This document shows positions 1 through 5,308 of a stretch of 5,308 bases of DNA, piece by piece (position 1 is the first letter of the stretch; each line of letters starts with the position of its first letter). The translations under genes were made by a program, and so were the position numbers. Source of the stretch: Oscillospiraceae bacterium (GTDB lineage Bacteria > Bacillota > Clostridia > Oscillospirales > Ruminococcaceae); the NCBI GenBank assembly GCA_017410745.1, contig JAFPPJ010000471.1:1-5308 (forward strand), read 5' to 3'. The notes under the pieces were generated by a model that saw only the letters and a program-made list of their open reading frames with translations, searched no databases and was not told the DNA's origin.

Positions 1-570
1 ATAGTCGTAGGCGGCGGCAATTTCTGGAGGGGCAGATCGTCGGGGGCTATGGACAGGACGAGAGCCGACCATATCGGTATGCTCGCCACTACGATGAATG
101 CTCTTGCAGTAGCGGACGTGCTTGAATCACTGGGGCTCGATGTGCGTGTACAGACCGCGATATCCATGCCGCAGGTGGCAGAGCCGTATATCCGCAACAA
201 GGCCATGAGGCATTTTGAAAAGGGCAGAGTAGTTATATTCGGATGCGGCACGGGCAATCCGTTCTTCTCCACCGATACTGCTTCCACCCTCAGAGCTGCC
301 GAGATAGAGGCGGACATTGTGCTCAAGGCTACTATGGTAGACGGCATATACGACAAAGACCCGAACAAGTATCCCGATGCTGTGAAGTATGACCATCTTA
401 CATTCAGCGATATACTTGTGAAGGATCTGCAGGTAATGGACAGCACTGCTGCATCTATGTGCAGGGACAACAGGCTCCCGATACTTGTATTTGATCTGAG
501 TGATCCCGAAAATATCTATCGTGCCTGCATGGGCGAAAATATAGGCACCCTCGTTGAACCCGAGGAATAA
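1..570 (+). CDS. pyrH: UMP kinase (uridylate kinase), 5'-truncated by window edge
   Basis: Cytoplasmic bacterial-type UMP kinase of the amino acid kinase fold; it phosphorylates UMP to UDP with ATP in pyrimidine nucleotide synthesis and is normally hexameric and regulated by GTP/UTP. The frame is open from base 1 and gives 189 residues. Family members are about 240 aa, so roughly 50 N-terminal residues lie outside the window. Visible motifs, numbered from the first codon here: GGGNFWRG at 4-11; MDR followed by ADHIGMLATTMNALA at 18-36 (UMP-binding region); AEPYIR near 60; GTGNPFFSTD at 83-92 (phosphate/nucleotide loop); VDGIYDKDP at 113-121; and the VMDSTAAS segment near 145-152. The end, GTLVEPEE, is typical. 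The ATG at 49 is internal, because conserved family sequence continues upstream of it. It lies 24 nt before frr, as in many bacteria. The identification is very secure; only the true start is unseen. Confidence 0.97.
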   Translation: MVVGGGNFWRGRSSGAMDRTRADHIGMLATTMNALAVADVLESLGLDVRVQTAISMPQVAEPYIRNKAMRHFEKGRVVIFGCGTGNPFFSTDTASTLRAAEIEADIVLKATMVDGIYDKDPNKYPDAVKYDHLTFSDILVKDLQVMDSTAASMCRDNRLPILVFDLSDPENIYRACMGENIGTLVEPEE

Positions 571-580
571 CCCATAACGA

Positions 581-585
581 AAGGA
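581..585 (+). promoter_or_regulatory. Ribosome binding site of frr
   Basis: AAGGA lies 9 nt before the frr ATG at 595, within the 24-nt pyrH/frr gap. A second AAGGA at 588-592 is only 2 nt from the start and is too close to act as the site. The match supports the chosen frr start. Confidence 0.6.
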
Positions 586-594
586 ACAAGGACT

Positions 595-1149
595 ATGAAC
601 GATCATATCAAAACCGCTCAGGAAAAGATGAAGAAGACCCTCAACGGTCTTGCAAGAGAGCTTGATACCATACGCGCAGGCAGAGCCAACCCTGCTATAC
701 TCGACAAGGTGCTCGTTGATTATTACGGCACTCCCACACAGATAAACGCAATGGCTTCCGTTACCGTATCAGAGGGCAGAACTCTCGTGATACAGCCCTG
801 GGACAAGTCTGTGCTCAAGTCCATCGAGAAGGCTATACAGGCTTCCGAGATAGGCATCAACCCCACAAATGACGGCAGCTGCCTCCGCCTTACCTTCCCC
901 CAGCCTACCGAGGAGCGCAGAAAGGAACTCGTAAAGCAGGTAAAGAATGACGGCGAGCAGGCAAAGGTCACTATCAGAAATGCAAGACGTGACGCTATGG
1001 ATAAGATAAAGGCGCAGAAGAAGAACAGTGAGATCACCGAGGATGATGTGAAGGATCTCGAAAAGGAGCTTCAGAAGGTGACCGATAAGGCTATCGAGGA
1101 CGTTGACAAGGAGATCACCGATAAGGAAAAGGAGATAATGACCGTCTGA
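595..1149 (+). CDS. frr: Ribosome recycling factor (RRF)
   Basis: RRF works with EF-G to split the post-termination ribosome complex so that subunits, mRNA and tRNA can be reused. The 184-aa product matches the usual ~185 aa, so it is full length. Visible conserved blocks: IRAGRANPAILD at 26-37; VDYYGTPTQIN at 41-51, near the hinge leading into domain II; IQPWD at 66-70; the IGINPTNDG segment at 86-94; LTFPQPTEERRKELVK at 99-114; and RNARRDAMDKIK at 128-139, which contains the arginine-rich patch of the three-helix domain I that contacts 23S rRNA. The charged Lys/Glu-rich C-terminus (about 145-182) completes the long helix bundle. The start is supported by the AAGGA site upstream and by alignment of the N-terminus with the family. 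It sits directly after pyrH, the common bacterial pairing, and is followed by an 86-nt gap containing a large inverted repeat. Nothing in the protein is unusual. Confidence 0.98.
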   Translation: MNDHIKTAQEKMKKTLNGLARELDTIRAGRANPAILDKVLVDYYGTPTQINAMASVTVSEGRTLVIQPWDKSVLKSIEKAIQASEIGINPTNDGSCLRLTFPQPTEERRKELVKQVKNDGEQAKVTIRNARRDAMDKIKAQKKNSEITEDDVKDLEKELQKVTDKAIEDVDKEITDKEKEIMTV

Positions 1150-1157
1150 CGATCATG

Positions 1158-1232
1158 ATCACAGCATAGGCGCACGGCAGTGCTGTCGTACATCCGCAGG
1201 GTGTATGCTGACAGCCGTGCGCGTGCTGTGAT
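1158..1232 (+). repeat. Large imperfect inverted repeat filling the frr/uppS gap
   Basis: The two outer arms are perfectly complementary over 9 bp: ATCACAGCA at 1158-1166 and TGCTGTGAT at 1224-1232. After a small 3x1 asymmetry, a second perfect 9-bp GC-rich pairing follows: GCGCACGGC at 1170-1178 with GCCGTGCGC at 1214-1222. Further in, TGTC at 1184-1187 can pair with GACA at 1210-1213, and 1189-1195 can pair with 1199-1205 (one G-U) around a tight GCA loop. About 29 pairs in 75 nt is far beyond what a random gap of this size should show. It is not followed by a T-run on either strand, so it does not look like an intrinsic terminator. It could be a cis-acting mRNA structure, an RNase processing or stability element, a protein-binding site, or a copy of a dispersed palindromic repeat. 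Its existence is seen directly; its role is unknown. Confidence 0.8.
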
Positions 1233-1235
1233 AAT
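1208..1235 (+). promoter_or_regulatory. Possible internal sigma-A promoter for uppS
   Basis: CTGACA at 1208-1213 matches the -35 consensus at 5 of 6 positions. GATAAT at 1230-1235 matches the -10 consensus at 5 of 6, and the spacer is 16 nt. TG at 1227-1228 adds an extended -10 motif (TGn). Typical spacing would put +1 near 1242, at the second in-frame ATG of uppS. Both elements lie in the right half of the 1158-1232 inverted repeat. Such matches can arise by chance and no transcript data are available, so this is a candidate only. Confidence 0.4.
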
Positions 1236-1946
1236 ATGCATATGGATATAGATAACAAGCTCCCTGTCCATGTGGGATTTATCATGGACGGCAACGGCAG
1301 ATGGGCCAAAAAGCGTGCAATGCCGCGCACATTCGGACATAAGGCGGGTGCTGAGACGCTGCGCACTGTCATAGATGAATGCAGGAAGATAGGCATACGC
1401 TATGTGACCTGTTATGCTTTCTCCACGGAGAACTGGAAGCGCCCGAAGGAAGAAGTCACTGTACTTATGCGGCTCTTCGATGAATACCTTGATGAGGCTG
1501 CAGCACGCTTTGACAAGTCAAGGATGATCTTCATCGGCGACAAGTCCCGCTTTCCGGAAGGTCTGAGAGACAAGATGCTCCGTCTTGAAAAGGACACTGC
1601 ATCAATAGATGATTTTACTATCATGCTTGCCATGAATTACGGCGGCAGGGATGAGATAGTGCGGGCTGCAAGGGCATTGGCCGCAAAGGCAGCATCAGGT
1701 GAGATAGACACAGAGGACATAGATGAGGACATTTTTGCGCGAGAGCTGTATACATATCCGGCTCCCGACTGTGACTTCATCATACGCACGAGCGGAGAAG
1801 AGCGGCTGTCGAATTTCCTTATGTGGCAGTCGGCGTATTCGGAGTTTTATTTCACGGATACACTTTGGCCGGATTTCGGCAAGGAAGAGCTTCACAAGGC
1901 TCTCGATGAATATATGCGCAGAAAACGGCGCTTCGGAGGTGTATAG
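1236..1946 (+). CDS. uppS: Undecaprenyl diphosphate synthase (cis-prenyltransferase)
   Basis: It condenses farnesyl diphosphate with eight isopentenyl diphosphates to give the C55 carrier lipid precursor for peptidoglycan and other wall polymers; it is peripheral at the inner face of the membrane. The 236 aa are in the usual 230-260 range. Motifs: FIMDGNGRWA at 15-24, with D18 the Mg2+/diphosphate-binding aspartate; GHKAG at 34-38; STENWKRP at 63-70; NYGGRDEI at 134-141; IIRTSGEERLSNFLMWQ at 182-198, carrying the IPP-binding arginines R184 and R190; LWPDF at 210-214; and the RRFGG end motif at 231-235. The start must lie after the in-frame stop at 1209-1211, so ATG 1236 or ATG 1242 are the only good choices. 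Neither has a Shine-Dalgarno sequence; a possible promoter would put transcription start at about 1242. The stop codon directly abuts cdsA. Function is very secure; the exact start is not. Confidence 0.96.
   Translation: MHMDIDNKLPVHVGFIMDGNGRWAKKRAMPRTFGHKAGAETLRTVIDECRKIGIRYVTCYAFSTENWKRPKEEVTVLMRLFDEYLDEAAARFDKSRMIFIGDKSRFPEGLRDKMLRLEKDTASIDDFTIMLAMNYGGRDEIVRAARALAAKAASGEIDTEDIDEDIFARELYTYPAPDCDFIIRTSGEERLSNFLMWQSAYSEFYFTDTLWPDFGKEELHKALDEYMRRKRRFGGV
1935..1940 (+). promoter_or_regulatory. Ribosome binding site of cdsA inside the uppS 3' end
   Basis: GGAGGT lies 6 nt before the cdsA ATG at 1947. It is encoded by the codons of the conserved C-terminal Gly-Gly-Val of UppS, so the same bases serve as protein code and ribosome site. 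It fixes the cdsA start. Confidence 0.85.
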
Positions 1947-2807
1947 ATGCTCAAGCGTATCCTGACCGCTGTGATAGGGATATCTGTAGGCATACTGCTG
2001 ATGTTCCTGCATAAGACGATCTTATATCCTATAGCGGTGGCTGCAATAGCAGCAGGAAGTGTACATGAGATACTCACTGCCTGTGAAGCGGGATTCAAGA
2101 AATTCCCGGTACATTATATATGGTGTCTGATGTTCAGTGTGATGATACCTATGCTCACATGGTTCGATGAGATAACATATATATGGAAGCTGTTCGTGGG
2201 CTGCGTGATAGTGTTCCTGCTGTTTGCGGGATTTGTGGCAGACAACAAGAAGCTGAGCTTTTCAAAGCTGGCTATCATGGTGACTGTTACTCTGCTCGTC
2301 ACTCTCAGCACGACCTGTCTTATCTCACTCAACAAGCTCAGTGAGATACATGGCGTATGCTATGTGGTAATGTCGCTGATGGCGGCATGGGTGCCCGATG
2401 CAGGCGCATATTTCGTGGGCTCTGCCATCGGCAAGCATAAGCTGTGCCCTAATATATCTCCGAAGAAGACTATTGAGGGCGCTGTGGGCGGAATAGTCAT
2501 AACAGTGATAGTATTCGTGATATACTGCACGATATACCGTTCTGTGCAGGCAACGATGGGTAATGCGTTCACCGTGAATTATCCCGCGATCACGATCATA
2601 GTCATTGCTGCTGCCGTGATCAGCATATTCGGCGACCTTTCGGCATCGCTGATAAAGCGTGAGTATGAGATAAAGGACTACGGCACTTTCTTCCCGGGAC
2701 ACGGAGGATTTGCCGACAGATTTGACAGCGTATATTTCGTTCTGCCGTTCATGCTGTTTGTATTCAACGCATTCGGCGGAAGTGTTTTCGTACAATCGAT
2801 CGCATAA
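1947..2807 (+). CDS. cdsA: Phosphatidate cytidylyltransferase (CDP-diglyceride synthase)
   Basis: Integral membrane enzyme that makes CDP-diacylglycerol and diphosphate from CTP and phosphatidic acid, the branch point of phospholipid synthesis. The product is 286 aa, close to the family norm of ~260-290. The CDP-diglyceride synthase signature is complete at 234-260: S-L-I-K-R, then K-D-Y-G at 243-246, then PGHGGFADRFD at 250-260, which holds the acidic residues that bind Mg2+. Upstream are the WVPDAGAYFVG block at 148-158, GKHKLCPNISPKKTIEG at 162-178, and FGD at 228-230. Hydrophobic stretches suitable for membrane segments lie at about 5-21, 25-45, 57-71, 79-97, 107-128, 136-147, 178-197, 211-229 and 262-283. 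The N-terminal half is poorly conserved and merely hydrophobic, as usual. The start is fixed by a strong GGAGGT 6 nt upstream and abuts the uppS stop with no gap, which suggests coupled translation. A 56-nt gap with a hairpin follows. Confidence 0.97.
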   Translation: MLKRILTAVIGISVGILLMFLHKTILYPIAVAAIAAGSVHEILTACEAGFKKFPVHYIWCLMFSVMIPMLTWFDEITYIWKLFVGCVIVFLLFAGFVADNKKLSFSKLAIMVTVTLLVTLSTTCLISLNKLSEIHGVCYVVMSLMAAWVPDAGAYFVGSAIGKHKLCPNISPKKTIEGAVGGIVITVIVFVIYCTIYRSVQATMGNAFTVNYPAITIIVIAAAVISIFGDLSASLIKREYEIKDYGTFFPGHGGFADRFDSVYFVLPFMLFVFNAFGGSVFVQSIA

Positions 2808-2812
2808 ATCAT

Positions 2813-2841
2813 CACCGTACAGATGAATTGTCTGTACGGTG
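2813..2841 (+). repeat. Perfect hairpin in the cdsA/dxr gap
   Basis: ACCGTACAGA at 2814-2823 and TCTGTACGGT at 2831-2840 are exact reverse complements around the 7-nt loop TGAATTG. C2813-G2841 extends the stem to 11 bp and T2812-G2842 adds a wobble pair. The sequence after it (AATTGTTAAAA) has no T-run, and dxr begins 22 nt later, so a strong intrinsic terminator is unlikely. A weak attenuator, an mRNA processing or stability stem, or a protein-binding site all remain possible. The structure is seen directly; the role is inference. Confidence 0.75.
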
Positions 2842-2854
2842 GAATTGTTAAAAC

Positions 2855-2860
2855 GGAGGG
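2855..2860 (+). promoter_or_regulatory. Ribosome binding site of dxr
   Basis: GGAGGG ends 3 nt before the dxr ATG at 2864; its GGAGG core leaves 4 nt, slightly short but workable. It supports ATG 2864 as the start and lies just downstream of the 2813-2841 hairpin, which does not include it. Confidence 0.75.
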
Positions 2861-2863
2861 TAT

Positions 2864-4033
2864 ATGACTCATTCCATAAATCTTCTCGGTGCCACAGGCT
2901 CCATAGGCAGACAGACACTCGATGTATGCAGAAGATACCCGGAGATACGCATAAATACGGCAGCTGCGGCGACGAGCCATGAGGCGCTTGCCGCCTGTGC
3001 GAGGGAATTCGGCGTAAAGAAGGTCTGCATATTCGACGAGAGCAGATATGAAAGTCTGAAGAACGAGCTTTTCGGCAGCGGCATCACTGTTACAGCGGGC
3101 ATGGACGGACTATGTGAATGTGCGGCGGATGAAGATGCGGAATGTACTGTCAATGCCGTGGTAGGCGCAGCTGGTCTGCTTCCTACAGTAAGTGCAATGA
3201 AGGCGCACCGCAGGATAGCACTTGCCAACAAGGAGACACTTGTGGCAGGCGGCGGCTATGTTATGCAGCTCGCAAAAGAATGCGGAGTAGATATCATACC
3301 CATAGACAGTGAACATTCTGCGGTATTCCAGTGTATGGAGGGAATATCGGGCGACAGGCACTCACAGATAAAGGGCATAATACTTACCGCATCGGGAGGG
3401 CCTTTCTTCGGCATGAAGCGAGCACAGCTCGAAAGCGTCACCCCCGAAATGGCGCTTCGCCATCCAAACTGGTCTATGGGCAGCAAGATAACCATAGACA
3501 GTGCTACTATGATGAACAAGGGCTTCGAGCTTATCGAGGCGTGCCATCTCTTCTCACTCGCACCGTCCCAGGTGGAGATAAGCGTACACAGACAGAGCAT
3601 CATTCATTCGGCAGTGGTCACAGCCGATAATGCGGTCATCGCTCAGCTCGGCGTTCCCGATATGACCATACCCATACAGTATGCGCTGACATATCCCGAA
3701 AGGCGCGTATCCTCATCAAAGCCGCTGTCACTTTCGGATATAGGACAGCTCACCTTCGAGAAGGCGGATACTGAGACTTTCTCCTGCCTTGCTGCGGCTA
3801 TGCGTGCGGCTGATATGCCTCAGACCACAGCAGGAGCGGTCATAAACGGCGCGAATGAAGTGCTTGTACGCCTTTTCCTTGAGAAGAAGATCGCATTTAC
3901 CGACATATCCGACGGCGTTTGTGCGGCACTCGATGAGATACCGCTCACAGCCTCGGACGATCTTGACAATATACTTGCAGCTGACAGGGCTGCGAGAGAA
4001 TTTGCGGAAAGCAGGAGCGTAGCTGATATATGA
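2864..4033 (+). CDS. dxr: 1-deoxy-D-xylulose 5-phosphate reductoisomerase
   Basis: Second enzyme of the MEP pathway: it rearranges and reduces DXP to 2-C-methyl-D-erythritol 4-phosphate using NADPH and a divalent metal, in the cytoplasm. The 389 aa agree with the family (~380-400). In order: the NADPH-binding GATGSIG loop at 9-15; LANKETLVAGG at 120-130 with K123; PIDSEHSAVFQ at 146-156, where D148 and E150 are metal ligands; TASGGPF at 175-181; HPNWSMGSKITIDSATM at 200-216, covering the flexible loop tryptophan and substrate phosphate contacts; NKGFE at 218-222, where E222 is the third metal ligand; and INGANEVLV at 327-335 in the C-terminal helical domain. All active-site residues I can place are present. 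The start is supported by GGAGGG upstream and by the position of the GATGSIG loop nine residues in. The stop overlaps the rseP start as ATGA. This is the target enzyme of fosmidomycin. Confidence 0.98.
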   Translation: MTHSINLLGATGSIGRQTLDVCRRYPEIRINTAAAATSHEALAACAREFGVKKVCIFDESRYESLKNELFGSGITVTAGMDGLCECAADEDAECTVNAVVGAAGLLPTVSAMKAHRRIALANKETLVAGGGYVMQLAKECGVDIIPIDSEHSAVFQCMEGISGDRHSQIKGIILTASGGPFFGMKRAQLESVTPEMALRHPNWSMGSKITIDSATMMNKGFELIEACHLFSLAPSQVEISVHRQSIIHSAVVTADNAVIAQLGVPDMTIPIQYALTYPERRVSSSKPLSLSDIGQLTFEKADTETFSCLAAAMRAADMPQTTAGAVINGANEVLVRLFLEKKIAFTDISDGVCAALDEIPLTASDDLDNILAADRAAREFAESRSVADI

Positions 4034-5112
4034 GTACTTTTCTGTCCTTACTGTGTGCGATACTGATATTCGGAGCGATAGTCACTGTTCATGAATTCGG
4101 ACACTTTATCGTCGCAAGGAAGTGCGGCATAGATGTGCATGAATTTGCGATAGGCATGGGGCCTGCCATATTCAAGAAGCAGGGAAAGCATACCCTTTTC
4201 ACCATAAGGATACTGCCTCTCGGCGGATTCTGTGCAATGGGCGAGGATGATGAGGCAAAGGCGGATGATGTGAATAATTTCCGCAATAAGCCTGTGGGCA
4301 GCCGCATGGCAGTCATTGTTGCAGGTGCATTCATGAATCTTATCATGGGCTTTATCCTCGGCATAGTGATACTTCTTGCGGACGGCGGATATACATCTAC
4401 CACAGTGGCAGAGGTGGTGGAGGGCACTCCCTGTGCAGAGCAGCTTCAGAAGGATGACGTGCTTGTAAGTATGAACGGCATGCATCTGTTCACTGCAAAT
4501 GATATAATATATCAGCTCCAGAACGATGATGACGGTGTGTTCAACTTTGTGATAAAGCGTGACGGAAAGGTCATGGAGATAAAGAACGTTGCCTTCACCA
4601 TAACGGAGGAGAACGGAAATAGGGTGCTAAACTACGACTTCAAGGTCTATCATAAGGAGCTCACACCGATGCAGCTGATACCTCAGGCAGCAAATAAGTT
4701 CGTATATTATGCAAGGCTCATCGTTATATCCCTGAAAGACCTTCTCCTCGGCAAATACGGGCTCAATCAGCTCCAGGGGCCTGTGGGCATAGTCAATGCG
4801 ATCACTCAGACTGCAAAGCAGACCGGATTCAAGCCGGGTTTTCTGCTTGAAATGGCTATGCTTATATCAATAAATGTGGGCATATTCAATCTTCTGCCCC
4901 TTCCCGCACTCGACGGCGGACGCTTTGTGTTCCTCGTTGCAGAGGCTATACGCCGCAAGCCTGTCAGTGCAGAGAAGGAAGGCATGGTGCATTTTATCGG
5001 ATTTGCGCTGCTGATGCTCCTGATGCTCGCAGTCACGTTCAATGATATAAAGAGCATATTCGTACCGCAGGATACAGCACATATCATGTGCGTGAACGGG
5101 GTGGACAGATGA
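4030..5112 (+). CDS. rseP: RseP-family site-2 intramembrane zinc metalloprotease
   Basis: Membrane protease of the S2P/M50 family that cuts transmembrane segments of substrates such as anti-sigma factors and leftover signal peptides (RseP in E. coli, RasP in Bacillus). The 360 aa have the single-PDZ layout common in Firmicutes. The first membrane segment (about 4-28) carries the zinc motif HEFGH at 21-25 with catalytic E22. ILPLGGFCAMGED follows at 61-73, then FRNKP with SRMAVIVAGAFMN at 84-103 leading into a second membrane segment to about 117. A PDZ-like region spans about 120-190 (GTPCAEQLQKDDVLVSMNG at 132-150). QGPVGI is at 249-254, and NLLPLPALDGGR at 287-298 supplies the third zinc ligand, D295. 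A last hydrophobic segment lies at about 320-336. A tail of ~16 residues follows FNDIKSIF. AGGAG at 4013-4017 is 12 nt from the start, rather far, but the 4-nt ATGA overlap with dxr suggests coupled translation. The actual substrate here is unknown. Confidence 0.96.
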   Translation: MSTFLSLLCAILIFGAIVTVHEFGHFIVARKCGIDVHEFAIGMGPAIFKKQGKHTLFTIRILPLGGFCAMGEDDEAKADDVNNFRNKPVGSRMAVIVAGAFMNLIMGFILGIVILLADGGYTSTTVAEVVEGTPCAEQLQKDDVLVSMNGMHLFTANDIIYQLQNDDDGVFNFVIKRDGKVMEIKNVAFTITEENGNRVLNYDFKVYHKELTPMQLIPQAANKFVYYARLIVISLKDLLLGKYGLNQLQGPVGIVNAITQTAKQTGFKPGFLLEMAMLISINVGIFNLLPLPALDGGRFVFLVAEAIRRKPVSAEKEGMVHFIGFALLMLLMLAVTFNDIKSIFVPQDTAHIMCVNGVDR

Positions 5113-5308
5113 ACGTACACAAGGTAAGAGTCGGCGGTCTTGAGCTTGGCAGCGGGAAGATATACATACAGTCCATGCTCAATGTCCCCGCAGATGATAC
5201 AGAAGGCAATGTCCGTCAGGCAGTGACCCTTGAGAGGGCAGGCTGTGAGATCGTACGTGTATCCGTGCCAGATATGAGAAATGTGGCGCTCATCCCTGCA
5301 ATAAAGAG
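5109..5308 (+). CDS. ispG: 4-hydroxy-3-methylbut-2-enyl diphosphate synthase (IspG/GcpE), N-terminal part
   Basis: IspG is the [4Fe-4S] enzyme that converts MEcPP to HMBPP, the penultimate MEP-pathway step. Only 66 codons and two bases are in the window; the frame stays open to the edge, so the cluster-binding cysteines of the C-terminal domain are not visible. The N-terminal pattern is recognisable: KVRVGGLELG at 5-14, IQSMLN at 20-25, VRQAVTLERAGCEIVRVSV at 35-53 and PDM at 54-56, matching the first strands of the TIM-barrel domain. The family usually reads QSMTNT where this reads QSMLNV. The ATG overlaps the rseP stop (ATGA). A weak GGTGGA at 5100-5105 is 3 nt upstream, so translation is probably coupled to rseP. 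Its place after dxr and rseP is known in Clostridia and supports the call. Confidence 0.92.
   Translation, partial: MNVHKVRVGGLELGSGKIYIQSMLNVPADDTEGNVRQAVTLERAGCEIVRVSVPDMRNVALIPAIK

Noticed and set aside
49..570. pyrH starting at ATG 49 (173 aa)
   Set aside because: The frame is open to base 1 and encodes the conserved GGGNFWRG motif before this ATG, so the gene continues beyond the window.
127..606. 159-aa minus-strand open frame opposite pyrH
   Set aside because: It is a shadow of the strongly conserved pyrH frame, with no motif or ribosome site to suggest a real antisense gene.
1081..1126. Direct repeat ACCGATAAGG at 1081-1090 and 1117-1126 in frr
   Set aside because: It encodes repeated T-D-K turns in the charged C-terminal helix of RRF; ordinary amino acid and codon bias explains it.
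1151..1160. 10-bp palindrome GATCATGATC after the frr stop, and ATATGCATAT at 1234-1243
   Set aside because: They are short symmetric sites without a second copy or known operator match; they may be chance, and the larger stem between them is the stronger signal.
1158..1240. frr/uppS palindrome as a Rho-independent terminator
   Set aside because: There is no T-run after the stem on the + strand, nor one in the matching place on the - strand, and the operon continues 3 nt later.
2828..2853. Promoter in the cdsA/dxr gap (TTGTCT with TTAAAA)
   Set aside because: The spacing is only 14 nt and both boxes match poorly, so it is no better than chance.
2325..2918. 197-aa minus-strand open frame opposite cdsA and the start of dxr
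   Set aside because: It lies over a gene with a full family signature, its translation is rich in Cys, His, Tyr and Arg without any recognisable motif, and no ribosome site or neighbour supports it.
4048..4485. 145-aa minus-strand open frame opposite rseP
   Set aside because: It covers the catalytic half of rseP and has the His/Cys/Tyr-rich composition expected from complementing this codon usage; no domain is seen.

Overview
This window is a stretch of a conserved bacterial housekeeping operon, all on the + strand: pyrH (5' end cut off) - frr - uppS - cdsA - dxr - rseP - ispG (3' end cut off). This gene order is well known from Firmicutes, where it usually follows rpsB-tsf. Together with heavy use of ATA (Ile) and AGA/AGG (Arg) codons at moderate GC, it suggests a Clostridia member, most likely Ruminococcus or a close Oscillospiraceae relative. 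The genus is an inference from codon style and protein resemblance, not a proven assignment.

Layout: 1-570 is UMP kinase, 595-1149 ribosome recycling factor, 1236-1946 undecaprenyl diphosphate synthase, 1947-2807 CDP-diglyceride synthase, 2864-4033 DXP reductoisomerase, 4030-5112 RseP-type site-2 protease, and 5109-5308 the first 66 codons of IspG. Junctions are tight: 24 nt pyrH/frr, 0 nt uppS/cdsA, and ATGA overlaps at dxr/rseP and rseP/ispG. Only two intergenic gaps have room for control elements, frr/uppS (86 nt) and cdsA/dxr (56 nt). Each is largely filled by an inverted repeat. No gene-free stretch exceeds 86 nt, and no intrinsic terminator was seen.

How the genes work together: pyrH supplies UDP, and so UTP and CTP; CTP is a substrate of CdsA. 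frr recycles ribosomes. dxr and ispG are steps of the MEP pathway that makes IPP and DMAPP, which feed UppS to make the C55 lipid carrier of cell-wall synthesis. cdsA makes CDP-diacylglycerol for phospholipids, and rseP is a membrane protease of envelope regulation. The operon thus joins nucleotide and translation housekeeping to envelope lipid supply.

No undescribed enzyme system is apparent, and all proteins look intact. The most interesting signal is the frr/uppS gap. It holds a 75-nt imperfect palindrome, uppS has no Shine-Dalgarno sequence, and a good promoter-like pair is placed so that transcription would begin at or next to the uppS start codon. This suggests a possible leaderless internal transcript.
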